Shown here in pieces: positions 18,476 to 28,204 of a stretch of 64,000 nucleotides of DNA (within the stretch, counting starts at the first letter, position 1; each line of letters opens with the position of its first letter). The position numbers were made by a program, and so were the translations under genes. Source of the stretch: Candidatus Mesenet endosymbiont of Phosphuga atrata (GTDB lineage Bacteria; Pseudomonadota; Alphaproteobacteria; Rickettsiales; Anaplasmataceae); the NCBI RefSeq assembly GCF_964020175.1, contig NZ_OZ026541.1:1240001-1304000 (forward strand). Direction: 5' to 3'. The notes below the pieces were generated by a model that made no database searches, was not told the DNA's origin, and saw only the letters and a list, made by a program, of their open reading frames with translations.

Positions 18476-20110
18476 AGAAGAAAGACTTTAAGTGTCAATG
18501 CCAGTACTGTTCTACTTTCTACAATACTATTAGCTAAGTTGACTGTAGAGTTAGTTAATAAAAAGAAAAAAGTAGAGGAAATATATCTAGAATTAGCTTG
18601 TACAATAGGTGTATTACTGCTTTGTCTAGTAGCTACTGTGCTTCTCATAAGAGAAAAGAAAGAACATAATAAGGTAGAGCGTTCTGGTTCTAGTATTAGT
18701 TTAAATAATTTTGATGAAGAAGTAAAAAAAGAAGAAACAAACGAAGAAAAACAGCAGCCGTTAAGTTCTAGTGTTTCTTGCCCAGACGGATTAACCAATG
18801 AAATAGTTCCAGTAGAAGGAGTTAGAGATGAAGTAGAAAAAATCAAAAGTACAATGGTTAAAGATGGTGAAAGTGAAACCAATAACTATCACAATCTTGC
18901 TGGTCAACAACCAAGTGTTGAAAACTTTGGTAAAAATGAAAATATTATCGCAATTACTCTTCCTGAAAGTTACTCAATTAAAAAATATAAGAAGATAGAT
19001 GCTAATAGAGAAGAAATAATACAAAGCACAAAGGATGGCATTATAGATGATGGTGATAAATATAAGCCAATAGATTTTAGTGTTAATAAAGTTGAAAAAA
19101 TTAATGATAAAGGTAAGAAAGAAGATTCTTATCAATTCATTTTTAAATTTCAAAGCGTGCAAAAAAATGATGTATTTATTGAGATAAGTTGCAGCACATT
19201 AAACGTCTATAGTGGGTGGGAAAAAAATGAAGAAAAACCAGTTGCTCAATATTTTAAGAACCTAAAGGCCAATGATGATTTTTTAATTTTTTTAGATGTA
19301 AAAGAAATTTTATCAGAATCTTTAAAAAAGGTACTGGGATTTTTACAAAAATTTTGTCCAGCTAATGATCAGGGATTATCTTCTGTTGAAGGAAAAATGG
19401 TATATGAACACTTTGGAGTAGGGCTACTGCAGGAGGAACAATGTATTAATATCAAGAAATGTTATATCTTAGGTATTAGATTCTCTGTAAACAAAAAATT
19501 CCCCATAAAAGACATATTAATTAGTGACCAGCTTATACATAAAGAACAAGAGGTTAAACAAGAATATCAAAATAGTGTCGACCAAGATATACAAGTAGAT
19601 GGACCTACTAATCAGAACGTTACTACTGATAAAGAAACTTCTAATGCATCTCAACCTCAAAACGAACATAGTGAAGTTTTAGTCTCACCTAGCCCATCAA
19701 CTAGTAGTGGTATAGCTAGTGAAGAAACTTTTACTGATGATATTGTAACTACAGAATCAAAAGAGAAAAGTGCTCAAAAGCAATCGGTTAGCAGATCAAG
19801 TAGTAAAAACTCTTTGAGGTCACAAGGATCAATAGATAGTATTGGTAAGCCAAAGAAAAAATTCAAGGAAAAAATAACAAGTTTTGGTAAGAAGGTGGTA
19901 GATGCATTTTCTGAAAAAGAAAAAAGTGAAGGATTGATAGATGGCGATGAGAAGCAAAAAAAGACATTTTCATTTAAAAAGATAAAAAGTAAATTCACTA
20001 AGAATGATAGCAGTAAAGAAAGCAGGGAAACATCGCCTTCACCATCTGTTAGTACACTTAGTATAGAAAGTGGAGCAGGTAAGGATAATCAAAGTTTCAT
20101 GCCAGATTAA
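18473..20110 (+). CDS. Membrane-anchored orphan with long polar tail (putative effector-like)
   Basis: The 545-residue protein is not recognised. Two membrane helices near the N-terminus (about 9-27 and 41-60) flank a short KKKKVEE loop. They are followed by a 480-residue hydrophilic region that ends in a serine- and lysine-rich stretch (SRSSSKNSLRSQGSIDSIG and later PSPSVSTLSIES). A G run, GGGGGGATA, precedes the ATG and a TATACT box lies at 18438-18443. The same promoter and leader appear before the genes at 49013 and 49478. By topology the tail would be cytoplasmic or, if delivered, host-facing. It could be a secreted or membrane effector; this is inference. Confidence 0.7.
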   Translation: MRRKTLSVNASTVLLSTILLAKLTVELVNKKKKVEEIYLELACTIGVLLLCLVATVLLIREKKEHNKVERSGSSISLNNFDEEVKKEETNEEKQQPLSSSVSCPDGLTNEIVPVEGVRDEVEKIKSTMVKDGESETNNYHNLAGQQPSVENFGKNENIIAITLPESYSIKKYKKIDANREEIIQSTKDGIIDDGDKYKPIDFSVNKVEKINDKGKKEDSYQFIFKFQSVQKNDVFIEISCSTLNVYSGWEKNEEKPVAQYFKNLKANDDFLIFLDVKEILSESLKKVLGFLQKFCPANDQGLSSVEGKMVYEHFGVGLLQEEQCINIKKCYILGIRFSVNKKFPIKDILISDQLIHKEQEVKQEYQNSVDQDIQVDGPTNQNVTTDKETSNASQPQNEHSEVLVSPSPSTSSGIASEETFTDDIVTTESKEKSAQKQSVSRSSSKNSLRSQGSIDSIGKPKKKFKEKITSFGKKVVDAFSEKEKSEGLIDGDEKQKKTFSFKKIKSKFTKNDSSKESRETSPSPSVSTLSIESGAGKDNQSFMPD

Positions 20111-20197
20111 TGATGGTATTGTTGAAAGAATATTTTAAGATTTTAGTATCTTTACTTTAATACAATTTAATTATATAGTAATAATTTTTAAGAATAG

Positions 20198-20824
20198 ATG
20201 ACGAGAATATCTGTATACAATGATGATTTGCCAGATGATGTTCTTTTTAAAGAATCTGTAGCTATTGACACGGAGGCTATGGGGCTGATTAATCATCGAG
20301 ATAGGTTATGTGTTGTGCAGCTTTGTGATAAGAAAGGTAATGTGCATTTGGTAAAATTTAAGGATGACTATAGTGCTCCTAATTTAAAGAGGTTACTGGA
20401 AGATCAAAATATAGTAAAAATATTTCACTTTGCACGTTTTGACATAGCAATACTTAGGTATTACTTAAAGGTTTGGGCCTTTCCATGTTATTGTACAAAA
20501 ATCGCTTCGCGTTTAGTACGCACATATACAGATAATCATGGGCTTAAAGAGCTGTGTAATGAATTGCTTGGCGTTAGACTAAATAAACAACAGCAATCTT
20601 CTGATTGGGGAAAAGATGAGTTAACTGAAGATCAGTTAAATTATGCTGCTAACGATGTTTTGTATCTACACAAGATAAAGGATAGACTGGATGCAATGCT
20701 GGAACGTGAAAACAGGAAAAAACTTGCACTTGATTGCTTTGAGTTTCTCAAAACTCGTATTGAACTAGATCTTCTTGGATGGGAGAATGTTGATATCTTT
20801 AGCCATCAAACAAAAACAATATAA
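20198..20824 (+). CDS. rnd: Ribonuclease D, short form
   Basis: This 208-residue 3'-5' exonuclease has the three DEDDy motifs: AIDTEAMGL, FHFARFDIAILRYY and NYAANDVLYLHKI. The HRDC domains present in the E. coli enzyme are absent, as is usual for the short alphaproteobacterial form. It trims the 3' ends of tRNA precursors and other small RNAs. It is followed by dnaJ on the same strand after about 95 bases. Confidence 0.93.
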   Translation: MTRISVYNDDLPDDVLFKESVAIDTEAMGLINHRDRLCVVQLCDKKGNVHLVKFKDDYSAPNLKRLLEDQNIVKIFHFARFDIAILRYYLKVWAFPCYCTKIASRLVRTYTDNHGLKELCNELLGVRLNKQQQSSDWGKDELTEDQLNYAANDVLYLHKIKDRLDAMLERENRKKLALDCFEFLKTRIELDLLGWENVDIFSHQTKTI

Positions 20825-20920
20825 AAAGATTTTAAATTTACAGTAATATAGTTAATAAGGTTACTTGAAATTTTAGGATTGAGTATATACCTTTAATTAT
20901 TGTGCACATACAGGTTTAAG

Positions 20921-22072
20921 ATGAGTAAAAAAGACTATTATGAGTTACTAGGTATCAGTAAGGGTGCTGCAGAAGATGAAATAAAGAAGGCATATCGTAA
21001 GATGGCTATGAAGTATCACCCTGATAGAAATCCAGATGATAAAGCTGCAGAAGAGAAATTTAAAGAGATAAGTCAAGCATACGAAGTTTTATCTAATAAA
21101 GAAAAAAAAGCAGCTTATGATCAATATGGTCATGATGCATTTAGTGGTGGAGGAAATGGAGGATTTGGCTTTAATCAAGGATTTAGTTCAGCAGCAGATT
21201 TTACTGACATCTTCAATGACATATTTGGTGGTGGTTTTGGGCAAGGAAAACGTGGCTCAAAAGCACGCGCAAGCGGTGTTCGTGGCTCAGATTTGCGTTA
21301 TGATCTTAAGGTAACGTTAGAAGAGGCTTTTAAAGGAATTAATGCACCTATACGCTATTCAACAAACGTTAAATGCAAAGGTTGTAACGGTAATGGCAGT
21401 GAAGGAGCAACAAAACCAGTACAGTGCAATACATGTGGTGGTGTTGGTAGAGTGAGGTCTCAACAGGGCTTTTTTACAATTGAAAGAACTTGCCATATAT
21501 GTAATGGTGAAGGCGAATTAATCCAAAATAAATGTAAAAAATGTGGTGGTCATGGGCGAACTAGAGAAGAAGTTAACATTTCAGTGACAGTGCCAAAAGG
21601 TATAGAAGATGGCTATAGTATTAGAGTAAATGGTAAAGGTGAAGCTGGCGTTAGAGGAGGAGGCAATGGTGATTTATATGTTTATATCAGTATAGCCTCT
21701 CACAAGTTCTTTACAAGAAAGAGTGCTGATATATATTGCAAAGTTCCGGTAAGAATGACTCTTGCAACCCTTGGTGGAGAGATCGAAGTTCCAACAATTA
21801 ATGGAACACATGCAAAAGTAAAAGTACCTGCTGGAACCCAAACAGGGGATAAACTTCGTCTTAAAGAAAAGGGTATGCCTCATATGAACTCAACCAACAG
21901 AACTGGGGATATGTATATTCAAGTTAATGTAGAAACACCAGTAAATTTGACGGACAAGCAGAAAGAGCTATTGAAAAAATTTGAAGATGAATGTAACAAT
22001 AACTCTAGCCCACAATGTGAAAGTTTCTTCAAGAAAGTTAAAAGTTTCTGGAGTGATATTCGCTCAAATTAA
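20921..22072 (+). CDS. dnaJ: Chaperone protein DnaJ
   Basis: DnaJ delivers unfolded clients to DnaK and stimulates its ATPase. I start at ATG 20921 ([11 protein letters not shown]), which gives 383 residues. The J domain has the HPD motif ([10 protein letters not shown]), a Gly/Phe-rich linker follows (about 75-125), then four CxxCxGxG zinc motifs ([32 protein letters not shown]) and the C-terminal substrate-binding domains. An upstream TTG at 20900 would add seven residues that are not part of the family. dnaK is not next to it. Confidence 0.97.
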   Translation: MSKKDYYELLGISKGAAEDEIKKAYRKMAMKYHPDRNPDDKAAEEKFKEISQAYEVLSNKEKKAAYDQYGHDAFSGGGNGGFGFNQGFSSAADFTDIFNDIFGGGFGQGKRGSKARASGVRGSDLRYDLKVTLEEAFKGINAPIRYSTNVKCKGCNGNGSEGATKPVQCNTCGGVGRVRSQQGFFTIERTCHICNGEGELIQNKCKKCGGHGRTREEVNISVTVPKGIEDGYSIRVNGKGEAGVRGGGNGDLYVYISIASHKFFTRKSADIYCKVPVRMTLATLGGEIEVPTINGTHAKVKVPAGTQTGDKLRLKEKGMPHMNSTNRTGDMYIQVNVETPVNLTDKQKELLKKFEDECNNNSSPQCESFFKKVKSFWSDIRSN

Positions 22073-22553
22073 GAGAAGGTGGGAAATATTCAACAAACTA
22101 TACGCGTCAAGTTAAAAGATTGTGAGAAAATCCAGAGAACATTCCCAATTTGAGGTATGGTTTTTTTGATTTTATCAAATCTTCTTTCCTTTCTTTTCAT
22201 TTTTTACTGTAATTGTTTTGCAGCAGGTCTAATGAAGGTTTATAAAAATCAACAATTCCAATTCTCTTTTATTATCCCTATTCTACTTTCTATATATAAA
22301 CATTTATCCTACATTTTTCAAATTTTTCACTTCTTCACAAGAAGATGATAAATTTCAATTATTTTTCGTATACTAAAAATACACAAATACCTATTTCCTT
22401 GTATATAGCCCTTTATATCAAGTTAGAGATTTTAGATTGATAGTGGTAATAAGACATTTTGGTGCAATCTATCTTTATTGCCATTTATTTTGCTATTCTA
22501 TTAGGCAATTTCTCCTTCCAGCTTCTCTATTCTTAATCTAATGGATATTTAAA
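22073..22553. other. 480-base stretch without a recognised gene
   Basis: This very AT-rich spacer lies between dnaJ and the 3' end of the aminotransferase gene. One 63-codon frame (22157-22348, plus) is hydrophobic but has no ribosome binding site or family resemblance. I see no convincing terminator, RNA gene or repeat. Confidence 0.6.
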
Positions 22554-23762
22554 CTACCTGTATAAGCTCTTACATGCTTTAGTTATTTGATCGCAGCCGT
22601 AAGATAATTGCTCTTCAGAGGCTGCATAAGAAATTCTAATGAAGTTCTGCATACCAAAAGCAACTCCTGGCACTACTGCAACTAAGTAATCATCTAAAAG
22701 ATATTCTGCAAAATTTAAGTCATTTTCTATCAATTTACCTTTCTTTGTACACCTACCCATTAAATCATTACATGAAATAAATAAATAAAATGCACCATTT
22801 GGAACAAATACTGATAATCCGGGAATTTCCCGGAGCTTACCTATTACCATATCTCTACGCCTTCTAAAGACTTCCACTCTTTCCTTCAAGAAGTCATGAC
22901 TACCATTAAGTGCAGCTACAGTAGCTGCTTGAGCAATTGAATTTGGATTAGAAGTACTTTGAGATTGTATAGTAGAGACTGCATCAATTACATCACTCTT
23001 CCCTGCAATATAGCCAATACGCCATCCAGTCATAGAATAGGCTTTTGAAGCGCCATTAATTATAAAAACCCTCTCGTATAATTTTGGCTCCACTTGTGCA
23101 ATGTTAAAGAACTTTTGATTATTATATATAATATGCTCATATATATCATCTGTGACTATGTTTACGTGTGGATATTTTAATAAAACTTGTGCAATATCTT
23201 TTAAGTCGTCATATGTATATACAGTGCCTGTTGGGTTACTTGGTGAGTTAATCATAAGCCATTTTGTCTTACTGGTAATCTTTTCTTCCAATAGAGCAGG
23301 AAGTAATTTAAAATTATTCTCTTGCTTACATTCAATAATTACTGACTTGCCTCCAGAAATAGCTACCATATCAACGTAAGAAGCCCAATATGGAGCAGGA
23401 ATTATAACTTCATCACCATTATTTATTGTTGACATAAACAAATTATAGAGCGCTTGCTTAGCTCCTACAGTAACACAAATCTGACTTGCTTTGTAAGTAA
23501 GGCCATTATCTTTCTCAAACTTATTTATTATTGCCTCTTTTAATTCTTGAGTGCCACTGACAGATGTATATTTATTTTTTCCATTATTAATTGCTGCAAT
23601 AGCTGCTTGTTTTATATGCTCAGGAATATCAAAATCAGGCTCTCCAGCACTCATTACACAACACTTTAAGCCCTTAGCTTTCAATTGATTTGCTTTATCG
23701 GTAATGCTAAGAATTGGTGATGATTTTATATTTAACATCCTTTCTGCAATGATACTTGACAT
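22554..23762 (-). CDS. aatA: Aspartate aminotransferase (class I/II fold)
   Basis: The 402-residue PLP enzyme interconverts aspartate and oxaloacetate with glutamate and 2-oxoglutarate. Family marks are the N-terminal SAGEPDFDIPEHIKQAA, the INSPSNPTGTVY segment with the Asn that contacts PLP, TDDIYEHI with the PLP-pyridine Asp, and the Schiff-base lysine in NGASKAYSMTGWRIGY. The C-terminal RISYAAS holds the carboxylate-binding Arg. With gdhB nearby it links amino-acid carbon to the TCA cycle. Some homologues also use prephenate or aromatic amino acids; the motifs do not exclude that. Confidence 0.92.
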   Translation of the reverse strand: MSSIIAERMLNIKSSPILSITDKANQLKAKGLKCCVMSAGEPDFDIPEHIKQAAIAAINNGKNKYTSVSGTQELKEAIINKFEKDNGLTYKASQICVTVGAKQALYNLFMSTINNGDEVIIPAPYWASYVDMVAISGGKSVIIECKQENNFKLLPALLEEKITSKTKWLMINSPSNPTGTVYTYDDLKDIAQVLLKYPHVNIVTDDIYEHIIYNNQKFFNIAQVEPKLYERVFIINGASKAYSMTGWRIGYIAGKSDVIDAVSTIQSQSTSNPNSIAQAATVAALNGSHDFLKERVEVFRRRRDMVIGKLREIPGLSVFVPNGAFYLFISCNDLMGRCTKKGKLIENDLNFAEYLLDDYLVAVVPGVAFGMQNFIRISYAASEEQLSYGCDQITKACKSLYR

Positions 23763-23903
23763 AAACTTAAACTTACTCTTGTTTAAAATTATAGTGTAAG
23801 TTTTTGTCTGTAAAGTATTTTATATATTTCAATAAAACCAATTATTGTATAAGACCTAACAACAAATAAATTTAGGTTGTTCTCTAAAACAACATACCCA
23901 ATT

Positions 23904-25008
23904 TCAAGCTTTATTTGTTAAGAAGGCAATAATAAATGGATCAATATTACCATCCAAAACTGCATTAATATTACCTATCTCATATCCGGTTCTTAAGTCC
24001 TTAACCATTTGATATGGGCTCATTACATATGACCTAATCTGACTTCCCCAACCAATAGTGGATTTTTTACCATGCTCCTGTGCTATTTTTTGTTCTCTCT
24101 TCTGCAGCTCCAATTGATAAAGACGACCTTTAAGTAGCTTAAACGCCTCATCCCGATTTCTGTGTTGAGAACGATCATTTTGACACTGCACTACAATTCC
24201 TGTAGGGATATGAGTAATTCGTATAGCACTTTCTGTCTTATTGACATGTTGACCACCAGCACCAGAAGATTTATAAGTATCTACACGCAAATCTTTTTCA
24301 TCTATTTGCACCTCAATTGTTGCATCTATGATCGGTGACACTCCTATGCTTGCAAAACTAGTATGGCGCTTAGCATTTGCATCAAAAGGTGAAATTCTTA
24401 CTAATCTATGTATACCACTCTCGCTCTTTGCCCATCCATAGGCTTTTTCACCAACAACCTTTATAGTTACTGACCTTATTCCCACTTCATCACCATCTAG
24501 CTTATCTACAATTTCAACTTTAAAGTTATGATAATTCTCTGCCCATCTAATATACATGCGCATGAGCATATTAGCCCAATCATTACTTTCTGTCCCTCCA
24601 GCACCTGAATGAATCTCAATGTAACAATTATTGCTATCTACTGTTTCCGTAAATAAGCATTCTATTTCTTTATCTTTAATCCTTTTTTCTAGCTTTAATA
24701 AATTATCTTTAATTTCAAAAAAGAAACTATCATCATTTTCATTTAATGCTAATTCCAAAAGATTAACATTATTGGTATACTCACTTTCCAAATTCAGGAA
24801 TGAACCTAAGCTCTCCTGAATTTTAGCTTTCTTACTCAAAAGCTCATGTGCCCTCTGTACATCTTGCCATAATGAATCATCTGCACATTTAGATTCTAAT
24901 TCCTTAAGAGAGAGACTTAAACTCTCTACGTCAAAGACACCTCTTAATCATGGAAATGTTACTACTTAGATTTTTAAAATGCTCAAAAACCTCTAATCTC
25001 TCCTTCAT
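23904..25008 (-). CDS. prfB: Peptide chain release factor 2, made by programmed +1 frameshift
   Basis: RF2 reads UGA and UAA stops. The full gene is read from the ATG at 25008. After 25 codons the frame meets CTT TGA C (24930-24936), the classical RF2 autoregulatory slip site, preceded by an internal Shine-Dalgarno-like AGAGGTG. A +1 shift there continues into the long frame and gives 367 residues, the normal RF2 length. The anticodon-like tripeptide SPF (RISPFDANAKR) and the peptidyl-transferase GGQ (SSGAGGQHVNK) are intact. Read without the shift, the gene would appear to start late and lose about 56 residues. Confidence 0.96.
24930..24936 (-). promoter_or_regulatory. Programmed +1 frameshift site of prfB
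   Basis: On the minus strand the bases read CTTTGAC. When RF2 is scarce the ribosome slips from CTT onto TTT and continues with GAC, so RF2 controls its own synthesis. The AGAGGTG just upstream matches the stimulatory element known from other bacteria. Confidence 0.93.
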
Positions 25009-25197
25009 AATATTTAAACTTTAGAATTTAACATGTTTAATACTATTAAAAATAACAATAGACAAAACAAAAATTTGATCATAAAAACATGAACTGATAC
25101 GTTTGATAGTATTCAAACAAAAAAAAAAGTCAAGCTTCTATAATGTCATTTAAAAAGTTGATATACTATAGTTGCTAACCTTAAAATATCAGACATT

Positions 25198-26556
25198 ATG
25201 GCAGATTATTTAAGCTATGAACTAGATGAAAAAACAATTGATCTTTTAACAAAATCTATAGATCAGGAAGATAGAGACACTATCCTTCAAATTACGCAAA
25301 AAATAGATGAAGTGCAGCTGGCTTATTTTTTACTAATTTCAACTGCAGAACATAGGAGTCAATTGATAAAGATAATAGATCAGAATCTATTAGAGAGAGC
25401 CTTTATTCACATAGTACCTGAACTAAGAGTAGAAATTATTAATATATTAGGAATGAGAAGAATTGCTAAGATATTAGCTGCATTTAATGCAGAAGATATA
25501 GTAGCAATTGTGAAAGACTTAGATAACAAAGACAAGACAAGCATTATCAAGCTTTTACCACAAGCTATAAAAAAATCAGTAGATGAGCTATTATCATATC
25601 CAGAAGAAAGTGCTGGTAGGTTAATACATAAGGACATTGTAATAGCTCCTGAATATTGGAATGTTGAACAGTTACTGAAGTTTTTACATCATCATAGGAA
25701 GGCACCAAAGAAATTTTATCAAATTTTTGTTGTTAATCCAAAATTGGAACCAGTGGGAGTAGTAGAGCTAAGTGATATACTGTGTGCACAGGTTGATAAA
25801 TCAATAAAAAATATAATGAAAACTGATGTTAAAGTAATCAAAACCGGAATAGATCAGGAAGAAGTCGCAAGCATATTTCAAAAATACTCTTTGCTTTCTG
25901 CTCCTGTAGTTAACAAAGAAGGACGTATAATAGGGGCAATTTTAATTGAAGATGTGGTAAATGTCATTCAACAAGAAACAGAAGAAGATATATTTAAACT
26001 TAGTAGAGTATCTAAAACAGATGTTAGTTCTTCTTTATACAGAACTGTTGTAAAACGCTTACCATGGTTATTAATAAATTTATGTACAGCAACACTTAGC
26101 TCTTTAGTTATAGGATTGTTCGGCAATACGCTCAAACAGCTGATTGAGTTATCAATAATAATGCCAATGATAGCTTCTATTGGCGGTAATGCAGGATTGC
26201 AAGCGGTAACAGTTACCATTCGTGCTATAACTACTAAGCAGCTTACAAAACAAAATACAGCAAGGTTATTAGTGAAAGAATTACTTACAGGACTGATTAG
26301 TGGAATTATCTTAGCTGTAATATCAGTGATGTTTATAATTCTTAGATTTCATAACATCAAACTTGAAATTTTATTTGGTATTTCAATAATTATAACCTTC
26401 ACTATTGCAACATCTGCAGGAGCAATGATACCAATTATATTGAATAGCTTAAGGATTGATCCTGCTGTGTCTTCATCCATATTAATATGTGCTACTACTG
26501 ATACTTTATCATTCTTAACGTTTCTCGGTTTAGCAACAGCTTTTCTTTTTAGTTAG
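25198..26556 (+). CDS. mgtE: Magnesium transporter MgtE
   Basis: The 452-residue protein has the MgtE layout: an N-terminal superhelical domain (about 1-120, with the YPEESAGRLIHKD hinge), a tandem CBS pair (about 130-255, including APVVNKEGRIIGAILIEDVV) and a C-terminal channel of five membrane helices. The conserved pore segment is MPMIASIGGNAGLQAVTV. It imports Mg2+ and is gated by the cytoplasmic domains. Its stop overlaps the convergent pleD stop by eight bases. Confidence 0.95.
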   Translation: MADYLSYELDEKTIDLLTKSIDQEDRDTILQITQKIDEVQLAYFLLISTAEHRSQLIKIIDQNLLERAFIHIVPELRVEIINILGMRRIAKILAAFNAEDIVAIVKDLDNKDKTSIIKLLPQAIKKSVDELLSYPEESAGRLIHKDIVIAPEYWNVEQLLKFLHHHRKAPKKFYQIFVVNPKLEPVGVVELSDILCAQVDKSIKNIMKTDVKVIKTGIDQEEVASIFQKYSLLSAPVVNKEGRIIGAILIEDVVNVIQQETEEDIFKLSRVSKTDVSSSLYRTVVKRLPWLLINLCTATLSSLVIGLFGNTLKQLIELSIIMPMIASIGGNAGLQAVTVTIRAITTKQLTKQNTARLLVKELLTGLISGIILAVISVMFIILRFHNIKLEILFGISIIITFTIATSAGAMIPIILNSLRIDPAVSSSILICATTDTLSFLTFLGLATAFLFS

Positions 26557-27924
26557 GTTGAGCAACTACTTTATTTCTACCACTATTTTTTGCCCTATAT
26601 AAACACTTATCAGCATTCTCTATAAGTTGATTTGTGCTGTCACCACAAGACATTTGAGCAACTCCAATACTAATAGTTTGGTTTACTTTACAAGAATCTA
26701 AGAAGTCAAACGATTTCTCAGCAATAATAGATCTTATCCTTTCCGCTATAACTTGTGCTTCATTGATTTTAGTCTCTGGTAACAACACAACAAATTCTTC
26801 ACCACCAAATCTGGCAAGTAGATCTACTGCTCTTATATTTTCCCCAATTCTTCTTTGAATCTGCTTTAAACATTCATCTCCTACATGATGACCAAAACTA
26901 TCATTTACCTTTTTAAAATGGTCAACATCTATCATCATGAGCGATAGTTCTTTACCTTTTGCTGAACATTCCTTCATAATATTTTTTAAATGCATATCAA
27001 AATAATACCTATTGTAACAATTTGTTAATGGATCTTTTATTGCCATTTTCATGTTATGATATAAATTTGCTCTTAAAGCATCTTGATATCTCTTACGCTT
27101 TACTTGCAAGTTAGCTCTAGCTTTCAACTCATTTTTATCCAACGGCACAACTAAGTAGTCATTTACTCCCATATCAAAGGCTTTTATTAGATTATTATTA
27201 TCATCTTGCTCATCAAGTAAAATCAAAATCGGAGTATAACGGGTATCGACATTACTACGGAATTGGGAACAAAGCTTAAGCCCCTCTTCTCCTGCAAGAT
27301 GCACATTTATGATAATTAAATCATAATTATTCTCGATACCAATTTTTAAAGCATGGTTTATATCATAAGATGCAATTACATTTTTAAAACATTTTTTTAA
27401 AATAGTACATACTTCTTCAGATTGCGTTACATCTTGATCTATAATTAGTATTGAAGCATCAGAAATCTGATTAGAATAATCCATTACCTGGTTCTCAATT
27501 ACTCCACTAATTTCTGAATTTGTTTGTCCTCTTAAACGCAGTTCATCTATTAACATTTTAAGACGCACAAGCGATCTAATCCTAGCAAATAATGCGATAT
27601 CATTTATAGGCTTACTTAAAAAATCATCAGCACCAGAATTTATACCTTGAACCTTATCGTAAGTATCATGAAGTGCTGTAATCATAACTACAGGAATATA
27701 AGTAGTTGTCGGATCATTCTTTAATGCTCTACAGACTTGAAAACCATCCATTACTGGCATCATAACATCAAGCAGTATTATATCAGGCTTTTTTTTTTTG
27801 TTAATTCAATTGCTGTTTTACCATTACTTGCTGTAATAACATCGTAATATTCTACCATAAGCTTGGCTTTTAGAAGATTAACATTAGCTTCTATATCATC
27901 TACCACTAGAACTCTTGCTGTCAT
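26549..27924 (-). pseudogene. pleD: PleD-type diguanylate cyclase response regulator, shifted at an A run
   Basis: PleD makes cyclic di-GMP after phosphorylation. The start ATG at 27924 opens a receiver domain (MTARVLVVDDIEANVNLL). A run of eleven A on the coding strand (27789-27799) then puts the frame off by one and a stop follows soon after. The remaining 404 residues continue in another frame with the phospho-Asp segment LLDVMMPVMDG, a second receiver whose Asp is replaced (IIINVHL), and a GGDEF domain with GGEEF and an intact RxxD inhibitory site (RAVD five residues before). One extra A restores the whole protein of about 458 residues. It may be a real mutation, transcriptional slippage or a sequencing error. 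Confidence 0.85.
27789..27799 (-). repeat. Run of eleven A (coding strand) that shifts the pleD frame
   Basis: Eleven T on the plus strand, read as A in the gene, lie between ELT and PDIILLD of the receiver domain. Twelve or nine would keep the frame. Confidence 0.9.
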
Positions 27925-28204
27925 AGTTTCCATTCTTTTCTTTAATTACATCTTTTGTATCATAAGATTCATGTAAATTACCATCATTACCAATTATATA
28001 AGTTGGTTTTTTTTCAGGTGAATTGCTGCAAATTTCATTAATATTGATATCTTCCAATAACTGTGTAATTTTATATCTTATTTTTACAAAACTAGCATAG
28101 TACAACCTAATATACTTTATTACAAGAGGAAAGTTTTTAGGTTTACAGAGAATTAATCCAACTAAGAGTACTGTTAAAACTTCTGAAAGCCCAATGCCAA
28201 ACAT
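27896..28204 (-). CDS. tatB: TatB-like twin-arginine translocation subunit
   Basis: The 102-residue protein starts MFGIGLSEVLTVLLVGLIL, a short membrane helix matching the TatA/TatB family, followed by a hinge (CKPKNFP in place of the usual GPxxLP) and an amphipathic helix (LVIKYIRLYYASFVKIRYKI). The Glu at position 8 is the typical TatB polar residue. TatB receives folded, cofactor-bearing precursors at the TatC complex in the inner membrane. The gene lies directly after gdhB with no spacer, and its end overlaps the start of pleD by 29 bases. TatA and TatC are not in the window. Confidence 0.8.
   Translation of the reverse strand: MFGIGLSEVLTVLLVGLILCKPKNFPLVIKYIRLYYASFVKIRYKITQLLEDININEICSNSPEKKPTYIIGNDGNLHESYDTKDVIKEKNGNYDSKSSSGR

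Noticed and set aside
22157-22348. Hydrophobic 63-codon frame between dnaJ and the aminotransferase gene
   Set aside because: No ribosome binding site, and a composition expected from T-rich DNA.
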